Below the pieces are notes generated by a model. It made no database searches, was not told the DNA's origin, and was given only the letters and a program-made list of their open reading frames with translations. DNA of 32,349 nucleotides. Source: Fibrobacter succinogenes. GTDB lineage: Bacteria > Fibrobacterota > Fibrobacteria > Fibrobacterales > Fibrobacteraceae. The first letter of the stretch is position 1; every line of letters starts with the position of its first letter. Where the stretch lies: the NCBI GenBank assembly GCA_902800345.1, contig CADCDO010000030.1, positions 1 through 32,349 on the forward strand, in the 5' to 3' direction. This document shows positions 23,714 to 30,578 of this stretch, piece after piece. A program made the translations under genes and the position numbers.

Positions 23714-23926
23714 CTAGCAGCTTCCTGCCGATATGCATGCCGCTACGAAATCTGCCGATTCGCCTTGCTGGTAATAGGCGTATAGGTTCGAATCGTCCAT
23801 GATATCGTCGAGATTGATGCCGCTTGTGGAAGTAAGTTCGTCCTTGATCCGTTCCTTGAAGGACTGGAATCCTGTATGGAACAGATAGTAAAGAGCAGCG
23901 GTTTGGGTCTTGCGGAGCAACTTCAT
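23714..23926 (-). CDS. Small Cys-ended peptide of unknown function
   Basis: This gene encodes a 70-residue protein starting MKLLRKTQTAALYYLF. ATG 23926 has GGAGG 5 nt upstream, a strong site that supports translation; a TTG 12 nt earlier would include that site. The first 25 residues are basic and aromatic, the middle is acidic (INLDDIMDDSNLYAYYQQ), and it ends FVAACISAGSC with two Cys and two Ser. There is no signal peptide or membrane helix of convincing length. The basic-to-acidic leader and short Ser/Cys tail resemble a precursor of a modified peptide, but no maturation enzyme or exporter is in the window. It stands alone between a bidirectional terminator and a divergent TPR gene. I do not recognise the family. 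Confidence 0.6.
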   Translation of the reverse strand: MKLLRKTQTAALYYLFHTGFQSFKERIKDELTSTSGINLDDIMDDSNLYAYYQQGESADFVAACISAGSC

Positions 23927-24142
23927 GGGCGCCTCCAATCAAAAAGTTCTTTTGCAATGTTTTGTAAATGACCTAGCAGCAATCACTTAGCATAACAAAA
24001 CTCTCTTTGGATGTTGATAAGATGTTTATTTCTTATTCACATCTATTGTATTTATACATTTTTTTACATTCGTAGGCAAGTTTTCTCATATTCCAAACTG
24101 GAATGTGGTGCGCTGCGTCAAAAGTTTCTAAATTACTTTACA

Positions 24143-25078
24143 ATGTTTTTGAAATTTTTCGCATCGATTTTGCTTGTTACCGGCTTGTCCTTTGCCGACA
24201 ATCCCTCTTTTGCTCTTTCTCCGTTGCAAGATTCACTTGCGGAGCAGGTTACGCAAAAGACAATGGAGCTTAATTACGTCGAGGCATTCAACTTGGCGCG
24301 CAAACTCCGCCTTGAAAACGACGGCGTTGGCTGCGTGTTCCAGAACATCATCCGTATAAGCATGTACGACGACAAGGGCGATACCACATCGCTCAAGGTT
24401 GCCGCGAAAAATCTCGAAACTTGCAAGACGGAGGGCCTGTGGGATGCGCTCCGCAATTTTGAAATCGGCTACGTGCTCACCGAAACGGGACATTCCGTCA
24501 AGGGCGCGATGCAGACGCGTTCGGCGGCAAATCAGTTTGAAGACGCCAAGGATTACGAGTCGAAGGCTTTTTATGCAATTTACGCCTACTATATCGATGA
24601 CAGCTTTGGGTGGCTCCCGTTCAAGTCGGACAATCGCGAGACGTACCTCAAGATTCTCGATTCCGGTTCTTTGCGTTCGGCGCGCTTTTGGCCGCTGTTT
24701 TTGACGCCGCTTATCTGGATGCACTACGACCGCAAGGATTATGCGACAGGGCTTTCGCTCGCTGAACGCGGACTCAAGAAGGCTCCGAATCATCCGGTGA
24801 TGCTCCAGATCAAGGCCGACATGCTTTACAGGCTGGAACGTTACGACGAAGCCGCAGCTATTTATGAGAAAAGTGCTGACGATTATCTTGTGCGTACCGG
24901 CAAAACGATTCGCTACTGGTGCTCCGTCTTGAACCTTATCCGCATTTATCACGATGCTGGCGACGAAACCAAGGCTTCTGAACAACGTAAGAAACTCGAC
25001 GACCCGGAATACCAAAAGCTGAAGAAATGGATGCCCGGTTCGCTTATCGACGACCTCAACGATAGAAAGCTGATTTAG
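24143..25078 (+). CDS. Secreted TPR-like protein
   Basis: This 311-residue protein, taken from ATG 24143, begins with a signal peptide (MFLKFFASILLVTGLSFAD). Helical repeats are seen at EAFNLARKLRLENDG, ATGLSLAERGLKKAPNHPVMLQIKADMLYRLERYDEAAAIYEKSADDY and RIYHDAGDETKASEQRKKL, typical of TPR proteins. An upstream in-frame ATG at 24011 adds 44 residues that do not look like coding sequence. No clear ribosome-binding site is visible. It probably acts in the periplasm or at the outer membrane as a scaffold; no partner is suggested by neighbours, as it is flanked by unrelated genes. Confidence 0.78.
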   Translation: MFLKFFASILLVTGLSFADNPSFALSPLQDSLAEQVTQKTMELNYVEAFNLARKLRLENDGVGCVFQNIIRISMYDDKGDTTSLKVAAKNLETCKTEGLWDALRNFEIGYVLTETGHSVKGAMQTRSAANQFEDAKDYESKAFYAIYAYYIDDSFGWLPFKSDNRETYLKILDSGSLRSARFWPLFLTPLIWMHYDRKDYATGLSLAERGLKKAPNHPVMLQIKADMLYRLERYDEAAAIYEKSADDYLVRTGKTIRYWCSVLNLIRIYHDAGDETKASEQRKKLDDPEYQKLKKWMPGSLIDDLNDRKLI

Positions 25079-25152
25079 TTTTTTGTTAGTCGGTCATTAG
25101 CCGATGGTATTAAATTTGGAATCCTAGTGTGAGAATAAAACAGCTAATAACC

Positions 25153-25176
25153 ATTGGCCAATGACTATTGGCCAAT
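25153..25176. repeat. Two perfect 10-bp palindromes
   Basis: ATTGGCCAAT occurs at 25153-25162 and 25167-25176, a 14-nt period, in the 205-nt gap before the NYN gene. The same gap has other short words of the TCATTAG/TTATTAG type, which recur at 30296-30325 after purM. This looks like a dispersed low-complexity intergenic repeat rather than an operator. Confidence 0.55.
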
Positions 25177-25283
25177 AATCACCTTTCATACTGTTAAAAA
25201 ATTTTATCAAAAAATTTCGGGACAAATTCGGCAAAAAAGCGTGTTAATAAGTAGGAACTCATTAACATATCAGGAGGTTTTTT

Positions 25284-26057
25284 ATGTCGAAAAATTTGTC
25301 CATTCTGCGGGTCGGCTTCTTTTTGGACGGCTACACGCTCAAAAAGGTTAACGAGTACTATCTCAAGTACCACCGTTACCATGCCCGGCTGGATTTCAGG
25401 GAACTCAAGGGCTGGGTGAGGGATTTCTCCATGCGTCTTTTCGGGCGGGAAGGTTGTCCGATCGAAATCGAATCGCACTACTACCATCCATATGTAAGGA
25501 ATGCCGATAGCGCCGATTCGTCCATGGGGGACGGAATGGAGCGCTTCGAAAGGCAGCTTGCGCTTGCGGGGTTCGAGGTGCACTACAATACGCCCGGGGA
25601 TGTCAACCGGATGGGGCCGAACATGCAGCTTGTCGAAGACGCGTACCTTTATGCGTACTACCACAAGATTGACGTTCTTGTGCTATTGAGTACGCAGGGG
25701 CAGTATTCGACTTTGCCGGAACGCCTCAAGCGGGAAGGTGTCCCGATGTTGCTTTTGGGCTGGAATTTCAATTATGAAAAGGACAATACGACAGTTTATT
25801 GGAGGACGGATTCGTGCTTGCGTGAACTTAGCGGTTATTATGTCGCCATGGAGGAGGTTGCCGAAAAGTATCCGCCCAGGCGCTATGCCGCAAGGAATTT
25901 GTTCTTGCTGCCGTTCGGCTTGCATCCTGCGCATATTTCGAAATCAAGAGCATGGAGTAACTATTTGCGACAGATTATAGAATCGGTGGATAGTTCTCAA
26001 GTCGGTTGCGAAAAGAACGGATACGAAAAAAGCCCCGCAGTGGCGGGGCTCGGTTAG
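25284..26057 (+). CDS. NYN domain protein (LabA/DUF88-like)
   Basis: This 257-residue soluble protein has a PIN-like NYN fold: the first strand VGFFLDGYTLKK (Asp15), the ERFERQLALAGFEVHY segment, MQLVEDAYLYAYYHKIDVLVLLSTQGQYSTLPERLKREG and VPMLLLGW. NYN proteins are usually metal-dependent RNases with conserved Asp at the end of the first strand and in an SGDSDF loop. Here that loop is STQGQYS with no Asp, so the active site may be incomplete. AGGAGG lies upstream of ATG 25284. The last ~25 nt of the coding region contain the terminator hairpin of the convergent barrel gene, so those codons (EKSPAVAGLG) may be under RNA-structure constraint. It stands alone in this orientation. Confidence 0.78.
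   Translation: MSKNLSILRVGFFLDGYTLKKVNEYYLKYHRYHARLDFRELKGWVRDFSMRLFGREGCPIEIESHYYHPYVRNADSADSSMGDGMERFERQLALAGFEVHYNTPGDVNRMGPNMQLVEDAYLYAYYHKIDVLVLLSTQGQYSTLPERLKREGVPMLLLGWNFNYEKDNTTVYWRTDSCLRELSGYYVAMEEVAEKYPPRRYAARNLFLLPFGLHPAHISKSRAWSNYLRQIIESVDSSQVGCEKNGYEKSPAVAGLG
26025..26050 (-). terminator. Terminator of the barrel protein gene, inside the NYN coding region
   Basis: AGCCCCGC (26031-26038) pairs perfectly with GCGGGGCT (26043-26050) around 4 nt. On the minus strand six T follow directly. It lies 22 nt past the stop of the minus-strand gene and within the last codons of the plus-strand NYN gene. Confidence 0.8.
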
Positions 26058-26071
26058 GAAATAGTTTATTG

Positions 26072-26932
26072 TTAAATCTTGTCTTGTTGCTTTTTGTCCC
26101 AGAGGCTCAGGAACGTCCAGCCGAAGCGGAGACCCACGAACCAGGTGTCGCCGTTGTTGTCGGTATTGAAGTCCTCCGTATCGAGGTTTGCGCCTTCGAC
26201 GTTGAGTTCGCTGTAGCGTATGACGCGGTAACCGGCGTAAAGGCCGAGGGAGAACTGCTCGAACTGGAGACGTGCTTCGATTTCTGCGGTGAACGTGGCC
26301 GCCATGGTGCTGTAGTAGCGGTCGCGCATGATGGATTCGTCTTTACTTTCCAAGTTCGTAATGACGTAGTTGGACGTAAAGTGGATGTTCATCATGTTGA
26401 ATCCGATACCAACGGCCGGAATCAAGTTGAAGAAAGCGTTTTCGCCGAGTGTCTTCCAGCCGAACATCCAGTCGGCGCCGTAGTTGAACCAGCGTGCGTC
26501 GTAGAGCGGGAAGTTTGAAGTCTTTCCGTTTTCATCCATCGCCTGAGATTTTTTTGCCGGTCTTTCGGAAACCTGCGTGATGGCGAAGTTTATGTTGAAC
26601 CAAGTCAGGAACTGCTTGTATTGCGCACCGATATTGAAGTGGAGATTGGGGTAGAACTGGTTGAACTTGTTGTATTTGGGATTGGTGGCCAAACGATATA
26701 CCGTCGAGTCACCTTTGTGCTTGAGCGTTCCACCGTTAATTCCCTTGAAGGCTACGGTGTTTATGTAGTCGTGGGCACTCGGGAGCATGCCGCGGAAGTC
26801 AGCTCCAAAGGAAATAAAACCACGGATGTGGTCCTTGTCGTAGAATCCTTCTTCGGCAGCGGAGGAATTGCTAGCAAATGCAAGAACACTGAACACCGCA
26901 GCCATGCACAAAGAGGCTATTTTTGTTTTCAT
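26072..26932 (-). CDS. Predicted outer-membrane beta-barrel protein
   Basis: This 286-residue protein has a signal peptide (MKTKIASLCMAAVFSVLAFA, cut near SSAAEEG). Alternating polar/hydrophobic strands follow: IRGFISFGADFRGML, LHFNIGAQYKQFLTWFNINFAI, WFNYGADWMFGWKTLG, FFNLIPAVGIGFNMMNIHFTS, AATFTAEIEARLQFEQFSLGLYAGYRVIRYSEL, DTWFVGLRFGWTFLSLW. Aromatic residues at strand ends and the Gly-rich pattern fit an outer-membrane barrel of eight to twelve strands. The function is unknown. AGGAGAG lies upstream of ATG 26932, and a terminator follows. It is divergent from the BtuF-like lipoprotein gene with only 38 nt between starts, so they probably share a promoter region. Confidence 0.75.
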   Translation of the reverse strand: MKTKIASLCMAAVFSVLAFASNSSAAEEGFYDKDHIRGFISFGADFRGMLPSAHDYINTVAFKGINGGTLKHKGDSTVYRLATNPKYNKFNQFYPNLHFNIGAQYKQFLTWFNINFAITQVSERPAKKSQAMDENGKTSNFPLYDARWFNYGADWMFGWKTLGENAFFNLIPAVGIGFNMMNIHFTSNYVITNLESKDESIMRDRYYSTMAATFTAEIEARLQFEQFSLGLYAGYRVIRYSELNVEGANLDTEDFNTDNNGDTWFVGLRFGWTFLSLWDKKQQDKI

Positions 26933-26970
26933 AAAGGCTCTCTCCTAATAGGAATCTCTAAAGAGATATT

Positions 26971-28425
26971 ATGTCAAGCAATAAAATACATTATCTTCCG
27001 GTTTTGTGCATGATTTTTTACTGTAGAGTGTTGAAAATCAACAAATTAGGCCGTTTTGAGTCTCCGTTCCGAGGGGGGCGGTTTAGTTTTTTGCTGTTTT
27101 TAGGGGTTTGCTTGTCGTTTTTTTGCCTTGTTTCCGTGACGGGCTGTAATGGAGGCGCACCGGAAACGTCGGTGAAGAAATGCAGCGAGACGGTCCAGTT
27201 CGAGGCTGTCGGGAGCGATTATTTTGCGATAGGACGTCTGTGCGGTATCGATGTCGCCGTTGTACGTTCGGTCATCGGCAAGGATACGTTGGTCCACAAG
27301 TTCGTGATGATGGATTCTTCTTCTGCCGCTCTTGGGACGGACTTGCGCCGCCGGGGTTTCCCGGAGGAATGGGCGTCCGCGGTCGTGTTGCGGGTTCCGC
27401 TTATGCGGGTGGCGGCTCTCTCGACTTCGCAGGTCGGTTACATGCTCAGGCTCGGGCTCCGTGACAGGATTGTGGGTGTTTCGGACGGGCAGTACATTGT
27501 CGATAGCGTTCTGTATTACCGGACTCGGCAAAAGACTCCTGAATTTGTCGAAAGCATCGGTTACGATGCGGGGGCGCTGGAAAAGCTCATGGCGCTTAAT
27601 CTGGACCTTGTGCTTGACTTTACCACGGGCGGCGATTACGATAATTATGAACAAATTGCAAGAACGAATCTGCCGCTGATGCTCACGTCCGAGTGGCAGG
27701 AGGATAGCCCGCTTGCAAAGCTGGAATGGATTAAATTGTACGGGATTCTTTTTGGCGCCCGTGCGCTTGCCGATTCGATTTATGAACAAGAGAAGAACAA
27801 GTACGAAACCTTAAGGGACTTGATTGCAAATTCTGCATCTCGCAACGGGGGCGTTGCGGGGGTGTCCCCCGCTAGAGGGGGTAGCGAGCTACAGGGTGCG
27901 AGCGAGGGGGAGGCTTCCCCCGATAATAAATCAGAAAAAAAACTCTCGTCTCTCGTCTCTCGTCTTTCGTCTAAATCCTGTCCTCGCGTTCTTGCCGGCA
28001 TGTCATACGGCGGTGTTTGGCATGCGCCTGGCGGGAAGAGTTTTACGGCGAACTTGATTCGTGACGCGGGGGGATGCTATTTGTGGGCTTCCGATTCCTC
28101 GCGGGAGCTCAACTTTTCGTTCGAGCAGGTCTATGCGCTTGCGGATAGCGTAGATGTGTGGGTCAATCCGTCGATGTTTGCGACTGCCGAAGAAATTGTG
28201 GCGCTCGAACCCCGGGTGAAGAACATCAGGGCGTTTAGGGAAAAGGCGGTTTTCCAGAATGACGGGCGTAGGGGGATCGGTTCGGGCAACGATTTTTACG
28301 AAGGGGCGATTACGCGTCCGGCGGAACTGCTGTGGAATTTTGCAAAATGCATAAAAGGCACTGTTCCGGGGGTAAATTCCTTGGACACCACTTACAAATG
28401 GTACAGAAATATCTATAATTTTTAA
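26971..28425 (+). CDS. BtuF/FhuD-type periplasmic binding lipoprotein with repeat insertion
   Basis: This 484-residue protein has a hydrophobic segment ending in a lipobox (SVTGC, Cys59), then a class III periplasmic-binding fold with RVAALSTSQVGYMLRLGLRDRIVGVSDGQYI, EFVESIGYDAGALEKLMALNLDLVLDF and LPLMLTSEWQEDSPLAKLEWIKLYGILFG, as in cobalamin and siderophore receptors (PF01497). It would deliver an iron chelate or corrinoid to an ABC transporter, which is not in the window. The start is uncertain: ATG 26971 has AAAGAG upstream, while ATG 27010 or TTG 27031 would give a more usual signal-peptide length. Around residues 289-335 an in-frame insertion of repeat-like DNA (27835-27975) adds a Gly/Ser-rich stretch in the helix joining the two lobes. 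Confidence 0.82.
   Translation: MSSNKIHYLPVLCMIFYCRVLKINKLGRFESPFRGGRFSFLLFLGVCLSFFCLVSVTGCNGGAPETSVKKCSETVQFEAVGSDYFAIGRLCGIDVAVVRSVIGKDTLVHKFVMMDSSSAALGTDLRRRGFPEEWASAVVLRVPLMRVAALSTSQVGYMLRLGLRDRIVGVSDGQYIVDSVLYYRTRQKTPEFVESIGYDAGALEKLMALNLDLVLDFTTGGDYDNYEQIARTNLPLMLTSEWQEDSPLAKLEWIKLYGILFGARALADSIYEQEKNKYETLRDLIANSASRNGGVAGVSPARGGSELQGASEGEASPDNKSEKKLSSLVSRLSSKSCPRVLAGMSYGGVWHAPGGKSFTANLIRDAGGCYLWASDSSRELNFSFEQVYALADSVDVWVNPSMFATAEEIVALEPRVKNIRAFREKAVFQNDGRRGIGSGNDFYEGAITRPAELLWNFAKCIKGTVPGVNSLDTTYKWYRNIYNF
27850..27975. repeat. Hairpin-rich repeat inserted in frame in the binding-protein gene
   Basis: Within the coding sequence there are three close inverted repeats: GCGGGGG/CCCCCGC (27856-27872), GTAGC/GCTAC (27881-27892) and GGGGGA/TCCCCC (27906-27921). 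They are followed by four heptamers, three TCTCGTC and one TTTCGTC (27944-27971). The composition (G/C runs, then a CT-rich tract) is unlike the rest of the gene and like intergenic repeats. It keeps the reading frame. Confidence 0.7.
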
Positions 28426-28428
28426 CAT

Positions 28429-29229
28429 ATGATGTCACATACAGGTATTGGAGATTGGATCGCTGCTCAATATGAACTTGGGGTACCGTTTTTACAACTG
28501 GTCCCGAGGGATTATGCGGACTTTTTGCTGTTGAATGCGCAGATTCGCGAGTATGATGCGGGCGATATCATTCTCCGTGGCGGTGTCGACGGCGAGTCTT
28601 TCTGCGTCCTGCAGAGCGGTCGTGCTACGATTTGCGGTCAGATTCTCTCTGACGGCCATTATAGTGCTTTGACGACTTTGGAAGCCGGCACATGCTTTGG
28701 CGAAATGTCCATTCTATGTAACGAGCCGACTTGCAATACGGTTATTGCCGCAGAAGATGGCTGTACCGTGCTTCACATCCCGAAGGCGGAGTTTGTGAAG
28801 TTCCTGGACAAGAATCCAAGCATCGTGGTTTACCTGTATAAAGTGCTTGCAGACCGTCTCCGTGCAAAGAACGAGGCTTTTGACGAGTTCGAACGCTTGT
28901 CCCTCTTGGCTTCGGCGAAGGTGCTTCCGTTTATTGATTTTGCGCAGACGATGGAAAAAAGCCGCATTACCGGGACCGTTATTTTCGAATGTGCCGGCGA
29001 ATCAGGTTTTATCGCTTTCCAGGACGGGCGAATCTGTTGTGCCAAGTGTGGCAAGCTTGCGGGTCCGGACGCTCTCGAAAAAATGCTTTCGTGGGGCGAC
29101 GAGACGTTCTTTAAACTGGATACTCACGTGATGCCGGATGTGGTGAACATCAACCAGATGACGGATACGACAAGCCTCATCCTTGATGCTCTCAGAAATA
29201 TTGATGAAAAACAAAGTGCCCGTAAATAG
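28429..29229 (+). CDS. Cyclic-nucleotide-binding-fold protein with DUF4388
   Basis: This 266-residue protein has an N-terminal cNMP-binding fold (residues ~20-150): YDAGDIILRGGVDGESFCVLQSGRATI, CFGEMSIL (89-96) and VIAAEDGCTVLHI. A DUF4388-like domain follows (about 165-225: SRITGTVIFECAGESGFIAFQDGRICCAKCGKLAGPDALEKML). DUF4388 is found in bacterial signalling proteins, often with response regulators; it is not a DNA-binding domain. The Arg that holds the cyclic phosphate in CRP-type pockets (P-R-S-A) is Thr101 here (E-P-T-C-N-T-V), so nucleotide binding may be lost or altered. ATG 28429 is followed by a second ATG at 28432. It starts 4 nt after the binding-protein gene, so the two are probably one transcript, and it ends 39 nt before purM. 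Confidence 0.85.
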   Translation: MMSHTGIGDWIAAQYELGVPFLQLVPRDYADFLLLNAQIREYDAGDIILRGGVDGESFCVLQSGRATICGQILSDGHYSALTTLEAGTCFGEMSILCNEPTCNTVIAAEDGCTVLHIPKAEFVKFLDKNPSIVVYLYKVLADRLRAKNEAFDEFERLSLLASAKVLPFIDFAQTMEKSRITGTVIFECAGESGFIAFQDGRICCAKCGKLAGPDALEKMLSWGDETFFKLDTHVMPDVVNINQMTDTTSLILDALRNIDEKQSARK

Positions 29230-29240
29230 GGACAAATCGC

Positions 29241-29257
29241 TGCCCGCTCGTAGGGCA
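29241..29257 (+). promoter_or_regulatory. Small hairpin before the purM ribosome-binding site
   Basis: TGCCC (29241-29245) and GGGCA (29253-29257) pair around a 7-nt loop, directly next to AAAGGA. It may only tune translation; no known riboswitch is recognised in the 39 nt gap. Confidence 0.3.
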
Positions 29258-29268
29258 AAGGAAAAAAG

Positions 29269-30294
29269 ATGAATTACGCAGACGCAGGAGTTTCCTTGGC
29301 ACGTGCCGACGAGGCAATGGTCGGTGTCAAGAAATCCGTACGTACTACTTTCAACGAAGGCGTTCTTGGTGACGTGGGCAACTTCGGTGGCCTGTTCACG
29401 CTGAAACACCTCGGCATGAAGGACCCTGTCCTCGTGAGTTCCGTGGATGGTGTCGGCACCAAGCTCAAGGTCGATATCGAAATGGGTTCCCATACCTTGC
29501 CGGGACAGGATATCGTGAACCACTGCTGCGATGATATTCTTGTGCAGGGTGCACGTCCTTTGTTCTTCCTGGACTACGTGGCGACGGGCCGCTTGGAACC
29601 GGGTGTCATGGATCAGCTCGTCGAAGGCATGGCCAAGGCTTGCCGTGAGAACGGTCTTGTGCTGATTGGTGGCGAAACGGCTGAAATGCCGGGTTTCTAT
29701 GGTCCGGGAGATTACGATATTTCTGGAACGATTGTCGGCGTGGTGGAACGCGAGAACATCATCGATGGCAAGAAAATCAAGCCGGGGACCATTATTCTTG
29801 GTCTTCCATCTACGGGACTTCATACGAACGGCTATTCTCTTGCTCGTAAGGTATTGTTTGAAATCGCCGGTTTCAAAGTGGATACGATTGTCGATGGCAT
29901 GGACAAGTCCATTGGCGAAGCACTCGCCATGCCTCACCGCAGCTATTATCCGAGCCTTATTGAACTCTGTGACCAGAAGATTATCCAGGGCCTTGCGCAC
30001 ATTACGGGTTCCGGCTACCAGGGCAATATTCCGCGTATTCTCCCGGACAACGTCGATGTTATCATTGACCGCTCCACATGGGATCCGCCGATGATTTTCA
30101 AGCTCATCCAGAAATACGGCGAAGTCGAGAAGGACGAAATGTACAGCACGTTCAACATGGGCATGGGCATGCTTGTGTTCATCGATCCGGCCGACAAGGA
30201 CAAGGTCACGGCCCATCTTGAAGCCAAGGGCGAAAAGTGGGTGCAGATCGGTGAAGTCGTCGAGGGCACCAAACAGGTGAAGTTCCGCGACTAG
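29269..30294 (+). CDS. purM: Phosphoribosylformylglycinamidine cyclo-ligase (AIR synthetase)
   Basis: This 341-residue enzyme closes the imidazole ring in step 5 of purine synthesis, converting FGAM and ATP to AIR. N-terminal YADAGVSLARADEAM, then FGGLFTL, SSVDGVGTKLKV and the conserved NHCCDDILVQGARPLFFLDY and GGETAEMPGFY are all visible, as are GLPSTGLHTNGYSLAR and ITGSGYQGNIPRILP. The C-terminal half has FNMGMGMLVFI. Length is typical. AAAGGA precedes ATG 29269. It lies 39 nt after the DUF4388 gene and is followed by a possible structured RNA; no other purine gene is in the window. Confidence 0.97.
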   Translation: MNYADAGVSLARADEAMVGVKKSVRTTFNEGVLGDVGNFGGLFTLKHLGMKDPVLVSSVDGVGTKLKVDIEMGSHTLPGQDIVNHCCDDILVQGARPLFFLDYVATGRLEPGVMDQLVEGMAKACRENGLVLIGGETAEMPGFYGPGDYDISGTIVGVVERENIIDGKKIKPGTIILGLPSTGLHTNGYSLARKVLFEIAGFKVDTIVDGMDKSIGEALAMPHRSYYPSLIELCDQKIIQGLAHITGSGYQGNIPRILPDNVDVIIDRSTWDPPMIFKLIQKYGEVEKDEMYSTFNMGMGMLVFIDPADKDKVTAHLEAKGEKWVQIGEVVEGTKQVKFRD

Positions 30295-30333
30295 TCATTA
30301 GTAGTTGGTCATTGGTTATTAGTTGAAATAATC

Positions 30334-30440
30334 GCGACTTCGTCGCCTTTTGGCTAGCTCAGAGATCTTAGTAAGGTTGGTGAGCTAACCTACAACCTGT
30401 CCCTTTAAAAGGCTTGCGCGTAAAGCGCGGCCTTTTTCTT
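30334..30440 (+). ncRNA. Candidate structured leader RNA with alternative terminator
   Basis: After purM, GCGAC-TTC-GTCGC (30334-30346) is followed by a long hairpin, GGCTAGCTCA (30352-30361) with TGAGCTAACC (30381-30390), an internal GA/GG loop, and GATCTT/AAGGTT closing a 3-nt loop. AAAAGGC at 30407-30413 can pair either with GCCTTTT at 30345-30351 (closing the whole domain) or with GCCTTTT at 30430-30436 (forming a terminator). The two foldings exclude each other, as in transcription attenuators and riboswitches. I recognise no known riboswitch class. It could regulate the endoglucanase gene that starts 139 nt later, or be a stand-alone small RNA or the purM terminator. Confidence 0.5.
30407..30440 (+). 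terminator. Rho-independent terminator
   Basis: AAAAGGC (30407-30413) pairs with GCCTTTT (30430-30436), with an inner GCGC/GCGC stem closed by GTAAA, followed by TC and more T. It can end purM or the candidate RNA transcript. The CT-rich stretch of ACTTC/AACTT words after it (30443-30484) is low-complexity sequence. Confidence 0.75.
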
Positions 30441-30578
30441 TTCTAACTACTGCCAACTTCTAACTTCCTACTTCCAACTTTTTTTGTCCCAACTCACATA
30501 TTCGCTTTTAAAAAACTTTTTTTCGTGTTTTTTGGCACAATAAAATCTAATTTTAGGAAAGATGTGAAAAGGAAAATT

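Noticed and set aside
30352..30390. tRNA gene
   Set aside because: GGCTAGCTCA looks like a D-arm, but no anticodon arm, T-arm or CCA-compatible acceptor can be drawn; it is one long hairpin.
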